NCBI RefSeq assembly: GCF_030463535.1
Contig: NC_132900.1
Span: forward strand, 25,935,456-25,999,455
From: Salminus brasiliensis
Taxonomy: Eukaryota; Chordata; Actinopteri; Characiformes; Bryconidae
Reading direction: 5' to 3'
DNA length: 64,000 nt
This document shows positions 36,401 through 47,700 of the stretch, piece after piece (position 1 is the stretch's first letter; every line of letters starts with the position of its first letter). The translations under genes and the position numbers were made by a program. The notes under the pieces were generated by a model, which made no database searches, was not told the DNA's origin, and saw only the letters and a program-made list of their open reading frames with translations.

Positions 36401-36815
36401 TTATCATATTTGCATAATTATAACAAATTAGACTGACAGTATTAAGACTTATATCTTATAGTTTAACGCATTTTGTAATAGATTAGCATCTTTATACAAT
36501 CTTAACCGATTACCCTGTATATTAACATTATCATAACTGATTAGCTCATATGCTAACATTATCATATTTGCATAATTATAACAAATTAGACTGACAGTAT
36601 CAAGACTTATGTCTTATATTTGAACACATTTTGTAATAGATTAGCATCTTTATATGATCTTAACTGATTAGCTCATATGCTAACATTATCATATTTGCAT
36701 AATTATAACAAATTAGACTGACAGTATCAAGACTTATGTCTTATATTTGAACACATTTTGTAATAGATTAGCATATTTATATGATCTTAACTGATTAGCC
36801 TGTCAGTCTATGAAT
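33500..36815. repeat. AT-rich satellite-like array, ~140-170 bp units
   Basis: From about 33950 to 36810 the sequence is a tandem array of about 19 units. Each unit runs 'attagactgacattatcata', 'tttaacatgttttgtaatag', 'attagcatctttatacaatc', 'ttaactgattagcctgtatg', 'ttaacattatcataactgat' and 'tagctcatatgctaacatta'. Repeats of the 'ttttgtaatagatta' anchor lie 138-170 bases apart (for example 34967, 35133, 35271, 35697, 35857, 36021, 36191). 33500-33950 holds decayed, irregular units. It lies between the 5' ends of htr5a and paxip1. Confidence 0.92.
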
Positions 36816-38185
36816 TAGCATGAGCTGAAGCCAGTGGGCTACATTACCATCTAACAGCAACATTATCGCTGCCTGGTGTGAATTTACTGAAAGTGATCAG
36901 ATTAACAGCCAGCACAGCTGAACACCTCATTCCTTAATGTTAAATAATTAATAAACAGCTAATCAGCAACTAGTCTGTTGCCATTTTACCAAAATTAAAC
37001 TCCCCAACAGACAGTAAAGCAGTGTGTTTTACAGACTGTAAAGCCTAATAACCTTCTCCCCCCAGTATCACTATTCCACCAAGCAGCTCAGAAACAGCAG
37101 CGCTCTCTCAGCAGTTCCACCATATGAAAATACATGAGGTGGGACACAGCGTCTCACAGTCAGAGAAGCCTAGAAGCCCACCCACACATGAATGGACGCG
37201 GGCAACAGCGCTCAAGCCTCAGTGACTTCACTGCTAATAACCCACTCAGTTCAGTTCAGTGCGGTCCGGTCCGGTCCGGTCCGGGCAGGTCAGGTCAGTC
37301 CAGCAGCGGGAAGTCATGCAGGAAAATGACACATGCGTGAAAAGTGAACCCAACTTAAGCAGCAGTCCAGCCCTGAACAAACACTGAACGTACCTCGAGC
37401 TGCAGACGCCCGTCCACTGCCCAGCAGGAGCAGAGCTGACCACTAAAGTACAGGCTGGCTCCCTCGCTGCTGATCCGTCTGCACGCGGACTCTCTCCGGT
37501 TCTCTCCGTTTCATCGCTCAGATGTTCTTCGTGTTTTTCTTCCAGACTCACCTTTAACGAAGAGAGCAGAGGAGGGAGGGGCAGCAGATCACCCCCCCCC
37601 CCCCAACACTTCCACAGGAGTGCACAGGAGTGTGGGGCAGCAGAGTTCCCCTTAAACTGAAATACTACTATTGTTTTTTATAATATGATTTTAATAAACA
37701 AAAAATATACAATATACAACAGACAGGCTCGTCTGAACAGTAGAATATATACAGTCTGTAGTTCATTAAGATGACCCACACAGAAGTGCTGCACAGCTTT
37801 ATTCCATAGAGTTTACTGGTTTACACCCGGGTCAGAAGATAAACACTCAAGTTTACCAACAGAAGCCCAAAATCACCTGTTTTTTATTATCCTCATCTGT
37901 TTCTTGCAGGAGAGTGGCAAAAATTGGACTTTTCAAAATAATAAGCTCATCAGACACTGGTTCAACATTTTGTCAGTTTTTCTTTTATAGTAAGGGATTA
38001 TTTTGTGATTCTAAAGTTTGAGATAAAATAATTTTAGGAAGCCAAATTTCATAAAGTTTAGCAAAATAAGTCAATAAATAAAATTAGTACATTTAGTAAA
38101 TTGTTGTAAAATACATCATTTGTGGTACTAGGTCAGGTTGCTGAGATAAAAGCCAAATCTTAAAAGCCATCCAAAAGTTTCTAAA
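36816..38185. other. Non-coding spacer with small GGTCC tandem
   Basis: At 37260-37285 the pentamer GGTCC repeats about five times. A C-run lies near 37592-37604. No homologous coding sequence was found, though two open frames of 68 and 101 codons overlap at about 37134-37551 on opposite strands. GC content near 37390-37560 is higher, so an unannotated first exon of either divergent gene could be here. Confidence 0.35.
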
Positions 38186-38189
38186 CTCA

Positions 38190-39085
38190 AAATTTTGAAG
38201 ATAATGAAGAAAGACAGCACTGATGATAATGAAGGTGGTGCTGATGAAGATAATGAAGAAGACAGCAATGATGATAATGAAGGTGGTGCTGATGAAGATA
38301 ATGAAGAAGACAGCACTGAAGATAATGAAGAAGGTGGTGCTGATGAAGATAATGAAGAAGACAGCACTGATGATAATGAAGGCGGTGCTGATGAAGATAA
38401 TGAAGAAGGTGGTGCTGATGAAGATAATGAAGAAGACAACAATGCTGATGAAGATAATGAAGAAAACAGCAATGATGATAATAAAGGTATAATGATGGGG
38501 CTGATGAAGATAATGAAGAAGAAAGCAGTGAAGATGATTATCTTCATCAGCATGACCAACATTATCATCATGAGCATAATGAAGAAGGGAAGTAGTGATG
38601 AAAAACAAGGAGGCGCTGGTGAAGATAATGAAGAAGCAGCAGTATAGATGATTATGATGATAATGAAGGTGGTGCTGATGAAGATCCTGATGAAGACAGC
38701 AGTGAAGATCTTCGTGCTCATGATGGTAATGAAGCTGGTGCTGATGAAGATACTGAACCCAGTGAAGATGATTATGTTCATGATAATAATGTCTAAAGAT
38801 ATTGCAAAAAAAAAACAGAAGTGGTGATGATTATGCTCATGGTGATAATACAGGCAGTGCTGATGAAGATAATGAAGAAGAAAAACTATGATAATGAAGG
38901 TGGTGCTGATGAAGATAATGAAGAAGACAGCACTGATGATAATGAAGAAAGATGAAGAAAGATGATGATGCTCATGGTGATAATAAAGGTGGTGCTGATG
39001 AAGATGAAAAAGAAAGCAGTGATGTTGATGATGATAATGTTGTTGTTGATGCTGATGATGATGATGAAGATATTATTATACACTT
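38190..39085 (+). repeat. 48-bp unit tandem array, arm 1
   Basis: Tandem copies of a 48-bp unit built from GATGAAGATAATGAAGAAG-type trinucleotide words. In one frame the unit would read DDNEGGADEDNEEDS. A frame stays open for 150 codons (38195-38647) purely because of the repeat. There is no start context, splice signal or homologue, so I do not call a gene. The unit is the reverse complement of that in 39970-40660. Confidence 0.9.
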
Positions 39086-39965
39086 GATTATACACTTTAT
39101 TTGTATGTGTCTAGAACCCACAAAGCCATCAAGAGTCCCATGCTGGAACTGCTGGAACTGCTGTAGTTGTCTCTGATTGCTCTTCAGTAGCCCACAAACA
39201 GTGTGACTTGCGGTGGGAACGTATTCCCCCCTGACTTAACTCTTAATGACCAGAAACACATTAATACAGTTATTATTCAACAGTTATTATTTTACTACTC
39301 AATCATTGCAGATGTTTAGGTGGTAATACAGCACTATGCACAGCCAGAAGTCAGTCAGAGTCAGTCTAACACGAAACATTAGAAAAGCTGAGTATCTGTC
39401 CTCAGCGACCCCTAATCAACAGAGAGCTGCGATGCCGGTAGGATGAGCTAACGAGGTTTAGTCTTCCTAAAAAGTGGGAAAAGAAGAAATGAGCTGACCC
39501 GAGGTCAGCAATTACTCACTTCAGAAGCATGTTCTGCTGACTCAGTTTGCTCTTCATAATAGGGACCACCGTAGTCCACTGTAGGCCTTCTTATCAGGCC
39601 CACACAGAAGAGGTCAGTCTGAAATGTGTTGGTGGCACTTCGTGCATTTCTGAGTTTCGTTTCACATTTGCATTAATTTGCCACCTGTGGCTCAGGCAGC
39701 TTCATTTGCGAGCACAGTTGGCTTCAAGCCAAATGTACCATAACTGTAACTTTCTGAAGGCCCAGTAGCCAGTGCATGAATAATAGCGTCCACTTAAGCA
39801 AGCTCGCTGAGGAAGCATTTCTTTACGTTTTTTTTTTAATCTAGAACCAAAAAATCTCTTCTAATGAGTCCTGTCCAGAAACTGTCCAGAGTTTCTACAG
39901 ACGACTCCATCTGTTATTCCGATTACAAGTAGCAGATAGGTAGCAGATACTTATCTGTGTTTCTT
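39086..39965. other. Unique spacer between inverted arrays
   Basis: About 0.9 kb of ordinary non-repetitive sequence. No gene was recognised. Confidence 0.45.
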
Positions 39966-39969
39966 TCTG

Positions 39970-40880
39970 TCTCAAAATTCTTATTATCTTCACTAGCACC
40001 ACCTTCATTATCATCACTGCTGTCTTTTTCAGTATCTTCACCAGCACCACCTTCATTATCATCACTGCTGTCTTTTTCAGTATCTTCACCAGCACCACCT
40101 TCATTATCATCACTGCTGTCTTCTTCATTATCATAACCATCTTCACTGCCTTCTTCTTCATTATCTTCCTCAGCACCATCTTCATTATGATCACTGCTGT
40201 CTTTTTCAGTATCTTCACCAGCACCACCATCATTATCTTCACTGCTTTCTTCTTCATTATCTTCATCAGCACCACCATCATTATCATCACTGCTTTCTTT
40301 TTCAGTATCTTCACCAGCACCACCACCCTTATCATCACTGCTTTCTTCTTCATTATCATAACCATCTTCACTGCCTTCTTTTTCAGTATCTTCATCAGCA
40401 CCACCATCATTATCATCACTGCTTTCTTCTTCATTATCTTCATCAGCACCACCATCATTATCATCACTGCTTTCTTCTTCATTATCTTCATCAGCACCAC
40501 CATCATTATCATCACTGCTTTCTTCTTTATCTTCACCAGCACCACCTTCATTTTCATAATTAAACTATTTTTCACAGCTTTCTTCATTACTTCCATCTCC
40601 ATCATTATCATCACTGCTTTCATCATCATCATCATCATCATCATTCTTCTTCTTAATTAGCACCACCTTCATCAACACGATCACAATCTTCATTATTTTC
40701 ATCACTTTCTACATCATTATTATGATCACTTTCATATCACTATCATTACAATATGTATCAGCACCACCTTCATCATTATCCTCACCATTGTCGTGCTCAT
40801 AATCTTCCTCACCATCTGCTTCTTCATTATTTTCATCACCAGCCCACCAGACTTCCACTTCTAACTTTACCTTCATAAGC
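39970..40880 (-). repeat. 48-bp unit tandem array, arm 2 (inverted)
   Basis: Tandem copies of 'cttcatcagcaccaccatca' plus 'ttatcatcactgctttcttc', which is the arm-1 unit reversed and complemented, also with a 48-bp period in its best part (40180-40530). Beyond 40600 it decays into simpler ATC/ATT repeats. Long frames on both strands (up to 249 codons) are repeat artefacts. Confidence 0.9.
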
Positions 40881-40914
40881 TTGTCCATCATTATTATCGT
40901 GGTCATCATCACCA

Positions 40915-41015
40915 TATCTATCTATCTATCCGTCTATCCGTCCGTCCTTCCTCCCTCTTCCTCCCTCTTCCTCCCTCGTCCTCCCTCGTCCTTCCTCCCT
41001 CCCTCCTCGTTCCCT
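40915..41015. repeat. (TCTA)n and pyrimidine-rich CCTCCTTC tract
   Basis: A few TCTATC units run into a long CT-only tract with 'ttcctccctc' repeats. It ends about 20 bases before the CpG-rich paxip1 promoter region. Confidence 0.8.
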
Positions 41016-41436
41016 CTCAGGAGGCTGTTCTTCGGACGCTTCACATTTGGCGCCTTAACTACTAAAAATTCGTGCGTGTCGGACGTAGCTCCTCCCACAA
41101 CCGGCAGCTCTTTCATTTTAGAGGGGTGACGCAAACTGCTGTTTTAATTATTTTCTAAAAACACAAAAAGTAATTGCATTTAAAATGTTTCACTTTGTCT
41201 ATAAAGTCATTATATATAACGTGGTGTAAAAACATTTGACCCTTTTAACATAATATTATCAACATACAGAATCGTGGTACCGTTGCCCCCCCTCTGGAAG
41301 AATGGCAGATCCGCCGGCTCGGCTTTGGCGCTCTGGCCGGGCTCCGTCTCTCCTAGGCTGGCTGCTGACCTGACCGAATAATGCTCACTTTTACCCACAC
41401 AAGTCCTCTTAAAACCGCCTGATCTTCTTCGCAACA
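41016..41436 (+). promoter_or_regulatory. paxip1: Probable paxip1 promoter and 5' UTR
   Basis: CpG-containing sequence lies upstream of the start codon and has an E2F-like TTTGGCGC at 41046-41053, a GACGTA half-CRE near 41090 and no TATA box at an obvious position. The 41280-41436 part is GC-rich and runs directly into the start codon context 'gcaacaATG'. The transcription start is not identifiable from sequence alone. Confidence 0.5.
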
Positions 41437-43974
41437 ATGTCGGAGGAAGAGCTAAAGGTTCCCGACGAGCTTTTCAAGGACGTGAAGTTCTACGTGGTCG
41501 GTGATATTGAGCAGAAGGTAAAAGTTTGCGGTGGTTTTCGGTGCTAGCTAGCTTACTGAGCTAAGGTAGCTAGCTAGCGTTAGCATAACAGAGCGCGCTG
41601 ATCGCATTTAGCAGCTAGCTAACGAGCTGCACTTTTCCACAAAGCGCTCATATGGGCCAGTTTTATAAAAGCATGTATAATATAGTTATTAAGCTCAAGA
41701 GAGGTGTTTTGGAAATCGTTTAAAGGAGTATTTTCGGTTTACTCAGCTGCCAAAGGTGACTAGCCTGCAGCCTCCTTCATTCAGAATGAACAGCACGAGC
41801 TAGGCTAGGCTAGCTAGCGCTAATAGCTACGTGACACAGTCCCTAAGTAAACAAACCAGGGTAGATATGTGATATATTGTACTTAAAGGATGAGTTCATG
41901 ATAATTAGATGATCACTGCGACGTCCTGTGTCATTAACGTTGTGTTATTTAGCTAGCTAGCTAACTTGCCAGCTGATTTAGCTACAGATTTAGCTAGCTG
42001 ATCAGCTGACACACTTTTTGGATAGGGTGATGGATGAACAGATGGGTAGACAAGTTAAGTAAAGTCAAGCTAAACACTGACAAAAACTAGATAGACACAC
42101 AAGTCAGATTAATCTGAAGACTAGCTAAGTAAGTAGACAGACAGACAGGAAAACAGATATACAGAGAGAAAGGCAAACTGAAAACTGTGGACAGACAAAG
42201 AGATCAGATCAGACAGCGAATTTGTTACTGTGAAGGTTTTAAAAATCATATTCTAATGTCAAACCAATAAAGTCAATGTGGCAAGAAATCTGAATCTGCT
42301 TGGCATCGCAATTGTATTACAATCTCTGATCATTGTGAAGGAGCCCTGTATATGCCGGAGCTCCTCAGCAGCCACCGCTGTGTTTCTTGTCTAACTGAAT
42401 TTTCCATGCAATTTTAGGTGGTGCAGCTGCTGAAAGCAGGGAAGGGTAAAGAAGTCTCCTACAATGCCCTTGCCACCCATATTATCGCAGAGGATGGAGA
42501 CAATCCAGAGGTTGGCGAGTCACGGGAGGTGTTTGACCTGCCTGTTGTGAAGGTAAGCTGCATATTGATGCATGGCACAGTTGCCAGGTTTGGTCAAATT
42601 CTTCACTTTCTTCACTTTTTCATGTAAACATGAAAAAACTGCTTGTGACTTTCTTATCTAGTGGGGAAAACTATGAATCTGATAACCCTGACATCAGTCT
42701 AAATATCAGTTTTTGTCCTTGTATATTAAAGCTTCAGTGTGGACAAGACACAGTATTACCATTCTATTACTACTTAATTGAATTGCTATACTCCTTGCAA
42801 TCTGCTGTAACACTTTGGTGAAAGCTTTATGTCACCTGTACTTAAGGCCTGCGTTATTTTGATTAAAATAAACGCTGTGGGTTAGATGGCTGACTTGATT
42901 CATATGACATACAAGAGTTAAAGTCTGATTTTGTCAGGATGCTGACAGGACAGTGCTTGATCAAATGTCTCCTTGGCATTTTGACTATGATATCAGTGTT
43001 GTAAATGCCAAAATGTCACAGTAATGCCTAACAAATCATATACAGTGCAGCCTGTGTGTGTGAAAACCTCACTGTGATATTTTTTTTGTGTCTTTCAGCC
43101 CAGTTGGGTGATCCTGTCCGTGCGATGTGGAGACTTGCTACCGTATCCTTATGAAGTACCTGGATTTGTCTAGTTATGATATTTGTAATATACATTTCAT
43201 AGGTCTGTCTCATACAGCAGGCTGTTTTGATGGTCAGCTAACCTTAAGCTGAATTTGATTCCGTCTCATGTCAGGGGATCAAGCTAGAGCTGGGCAATAT
43301 GACCATTTGTTTTTATCATATCTTGATAAGTTTTGTTATTGTGATGCATAATCTGCTTTTCTTATTGTATTGAGGACATTATTAGTGCTAAATAAACACT
43401 GCTGCACGATTCATTACCAACAGTGTGATTAGACTGGTTTAAGTAGATGACGTGCAGCAGATATTAAATAAAAACCACTGTATTACATTGTATTCACTGT
43501 AAGATTAGAGTATCTGAATAGCGGTTTTTAATAATCTGTCACTACTGATGTATTCAGTCTGTAATTACATGTATCGTGATTGTGTATCGTAAAATGTCTT
43601 TAAATACTGTGATATAGTATGTTTACCATATCGCCCAGCCCTATCCATAATTGCAGGAGAAGAGGTAAAAAGAGTCTTAACTCCTATGTTCGGTGTTTGG
43701 GATTGTAGATTGCTCTTGGACCAATCAAGGACAGTGGACACTTCTGGCCCTTTCAGTGTACTAAAAAAAGAAGCAATTTTATGTTTGATGATTGGCTGTT
43801 AATGGCAGAGTCATTAAGTCAAGTTAAAACAAGTGAACCATGGGTGCATTTATGAGGTTTTGTTAATCGAATACTTGGTCAGGAACCTTGTGTAAGTTAA
43901 CTTTGCTAGATCCCAGCTTTCTACATATATGTATCTTTTAAAAGTGCAGGGGTGTGTGTGTGTGTGTGTGTATG

Positions 43975-44007
<33 letters not shown>

Positions 44008-44012
44008 GTATG

Positions 44013-44044
<32 letters not shown>

Positions 44045-44048
44045 TATG

Positions 44049-44094
<46 letters not shown>

Positions 44095-44729
44095 TGAGAG
44101 AGAGAGAGAGACCATATCTTATATAATGTATGTATGTAAGATATGCAAGGATCAATGTTTTATTTTGTGTTGTTTGAACCCCTACTATTAGATAGCAGTG
44201 TTGTTCTTTATCTTTAAGTTTTATGCTTATTATGGTCTGTATTTTATAATCTGTAACAGTATATCGCCTTGCTTACAGTTTCACAATATATCGCAGTATG
44301 TTGAATCGCAACCCCTGTATCATGATGCGTATCATATCGCCAGGTTCTTGCCAGTTCACAGCCTTAATGTATGTATTCATATGATCATTATTTACATGGC
44401 TTATTAATTGTCACCTTAACCAACAATAATTCAGGGTTACAGGCTTTTCGCCTGAATCTGGGCAGCTTTTCTTTGGAGTCCGTGCGTGTTTACCCCACGT
44501 AAGTTGTTATTATTAGTTACCTAGAGGGTAGATGTTTTATTTACTGTACCTTCATGCTCTTCATGTTCAGGCCCTTAAATGACGTTCACTTATATTGTAT
44601 TATGTATTGGCTTCACAGCTTGCCGAAGACCTCAGCACCCTGTGGGCCTTTATAACGTTTTACGGAGGCGAATGTCAGCTGAATTTCAACAAGAAGTGCA
44701 CACACCTGGTGGTCCCTGAACCTAAGGGG
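41437..44729 (+). CDS. paxip1: paxip1 exons 1-5: BRCT1 and start of BRCT2
   Basis: Residues 1-145. Exon 1 starts [20 protein letters not shown]. Exon 2 gives '[20 protein letters not shown]' and 'EVFDLPVVK'. Exon 3 gives [14 protein letters not shown], with the BRCT tryptophan. Exon 4 gives '[13 protein letters not shown]', the start of BRCT2. Exon 5 gives '[19 protein letters not shown]'. Each matches the vertebrate protein in order. Junction phases are 0, 0, 2, 0, 0. Exon 3 is only 44 bases and is followed by a U12-type donor. Confidence 0.94.
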
Positions 44730-47700
44730 GTAAGAAAAATATAAGCTATTCATCTTGTCTCACTGGAGTTTATAACCAGTGCTTTCCATTTGCATTTAGA
44801 TTTGGCCTTAGCTGCTGGTTGTGAAGGCTGAGTATATTGCTGGGGGCACTTTTACGGCCAGTGAGTGACTTTTTAACGGTGCCGTTGGCTTTGTTTAACA
44901 GCCAGCCGTCTACTGTGACCGTGCGTCTGCTGCCTTTGTACTGTTGGATTTGCTTGTTTGGGGAGGGAGGGGGGGTTGGGTGTTTATTAGCCCTGTCTTA
45001 GGTGTTGATGCCCTTTGTGGACTGGGTTGGAGGAAGAGTTTATGGTGTCCAGCCTGATATTTCCTATGTGAGAATCCACACCAGCCACATTGTGACTTGT
45101 CAGCAGGTTTAGTGTTCATGAGACGGCCGCTCTAGCCAGTTGTTTCCACACTCTGTTTACTTTGGTCGAAAATGTTCTTGGACATGTCCCAATCTGTTCC
45201 AGTGACATGGGGACAGGGGCTGGTCCAGGATTTTTTTTTTTTTTTAAATGGATCATCTGTGACTTTATTTTGGTGAGCGAAACTAAATGGCTTTATTGGA
45301 ACTGATAAGTGCGGCAACATTACCAGTTAACAGCCCAAATTAAAACTAGCTAGAAGTTAGCTTCTGACTCCATTCCACCTTAAATAGTGCTGCAGTTACA
45401 CTGTGTACATTTCAACAGCATAACGTAACTGCTGCATTATTTAAGGTGGAACAGAAAGTTAGAAAGATCTAAGGTTCCTCTCATCCCGTTTCTACTCCTG
45501 TATATGCATTCAGAACTAAGGGGGAGGCTAATGCACACACACTAAGTGATCCGACTGCAGAGTTATGAAGGAATTGGGAGCTGAATAGTCAAGTGGTTCA
45601 GTCAGACTGGACTGTAAGATATTAAACACTAGAGTTTTAAACAGTCTTTAAAATATTGCTCCAAACAAATCAGATTAGAATTTAGTTTGATTGTTGAAGC
45701 TAGAACTAGAACTAGCTAGTACTAGTTATTTTCCTGCTGTTTATTATTGTTACTTTGTTACTATGTTACTTTGAAATCACTTGCTGTCATACACTATATT
45801 TACATTTACAATTATGGCATTTAGCTGACGCTCTTATCCAGAACGACTTACAAGGTTACTCGTATTACAGAGGAGGTGTTAGCAGTGTGTTAGGACCTTG
45901 CCCAAGGACTCTTATTGGTATAGCGCAGCATAGTCAGGCAGGTAGTGGTGTTATCTGTTGCGCCACACCAACCACCTGTGTTTATATGTCTTTGTAAGTG
46001 TTTGTAAACCCCTTTTTAATGAATGCTGCCAATATAATAAGAGCAGATAAATATGAACTTATTGGCACCATGCCTAATGCCAGGGTCTTGGCTGGAGGGA
46101 TATAAAGCCAGTTGTGATTTGAAACTTGGCTAACATTTTCCATGTTATGACCATGCATGTCCACCCAAGCTTGTCATCACATTAACCATGAAAGGAGCTG
46201 AGAAAGCAGCCATGTTAATAACATTGTTTGTGTGTTGTTTATGTACATTGTGTGTGTGTGTGTGTGTTTCCAGGCCAAGTATGAGTGTGCTTTGAGACAC
46301 AGTAGTATTAAGATCGTGACCCCTGAGTGGATCGTAGACTCCGTCAAAGATAAGAGCAGAAGGGACGAGGCTCTTTATCACCCACGCCTCACCTACCACG
46401 AGGAAGATGAGGAGGACGAAGAGGACGAAGGGAGCGAGTATGAAAACGAGCGCAGCTCCGAGGGCAGCTCTCGCAGCAGGCGCTCGAGCCCTGGCTCCTC
46501 CCGTGAGGCCACACCGTCCAGGCGCCACACCCGCTCCCCTTCCCCCAAACCCGAGCGGCGGCCAGAGCTCATGTTCGACGACTCTGACGACTCCAGCCCG
46601 GAGAAAGAGGAGCGGAACCTGAACTGGACGCCTGCTGAAGTGCCCCAGACCGGCCCGGCCAAGCGCCGCCTGCAGCCAGGCAAAGATACGGGCCTCATCA
46701 ACCTTTGTGCAAACGTGCCGCCTGTCCCGGGCGCGGTGGGCCCTGCAGAGGCTCGCCTGGGGGGAGCTGCTGGCCCTGGTGTTCCCTCAGGGGTGGAGCG
46801 GCCGGACATGATTGGTGGCTGGAACGCACCTGCCCGACCGCTGCGAAACATAACGAACAGCGGTGAGCCGCAGCAGGTCAACCGGCCGCCCAACGTTGCC
46901 CATGTAAGACAAGCACTTTACTCATTGCCCAGTGTGTTGTGTATTATGCAGCAGTTTTGCAGTGATGCTAAAGGTGTGAACAGGGTCATAACTATTGGTG
47001 TAAGAAATGTCAGAACCTTGTACAGCCCTAATCCTAACATGATCAATGTATACTGTATGTAAACATATACTGTGCATTAAATAACCCTCTACCATGACCT
47101 TAGATTCTCCAGAGTCTGTCTGCCTCTGCTAAAGGCATGGAGCAGCAGGGCGGTCAAGGCCAGCCTGGTATCCCCAACCAGCTGCTCTTCAACACTGTGA
47201 AGGGGCCACAGCAACAGCAGCTCACTCCTGAAGCACAGCAGCAGTTACTTCAACACCAGCAGCAGCAGCAGCAGCAGCAACAAGCACATCAGATCCCTCC
47301 ACAACAACAGCCGCAGCAACAGCATGCACAGCACATGCTGCAGCAACATCCCATGATGCATCTGCAACAGCAGAGCATACAAATGCCCCATCAACAACAA
47401 CAACAACAACAACAACAACAGCAGCAACAGCAGCAGCAGCAAGGGTTCCCTCAAATGCCACAACAGCAGCATCAGTACCTTCAACAGCAGATGCATCAAC
47501 AAATGTATTCACAGCAACAACATCAGCAGCAACAACATCAACATCAGCAGCAGCAACAACAACAACAACAACAGCAGCAGCAGCAGCAAACATTTTTGCA
47601 GCAGCAGTTGCGACCGCAGTTGCTGCGGCAACCTTTGCAGCAGCTGCAGCAGCTGCAACAGCAGCAGCAGTTGCAGCAGCTGCAGCAGCACAGGCTCCAG

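Noticed and set aside
38128-38781. Open frames up to 217 codons in the 48-bp array (acidic on plus, Ile/Ser-rich on minus)
   Set aside because: They stay open in several frames because the unit length is a multiple of three and lacks stops. No promoter, conserved domain or splice signals were seen.
39895-40644. 249-codon minus-strand frame of Met/Val/Lys repeats
   Set aside because: Same repeat artefact as above, in the inverted arm.
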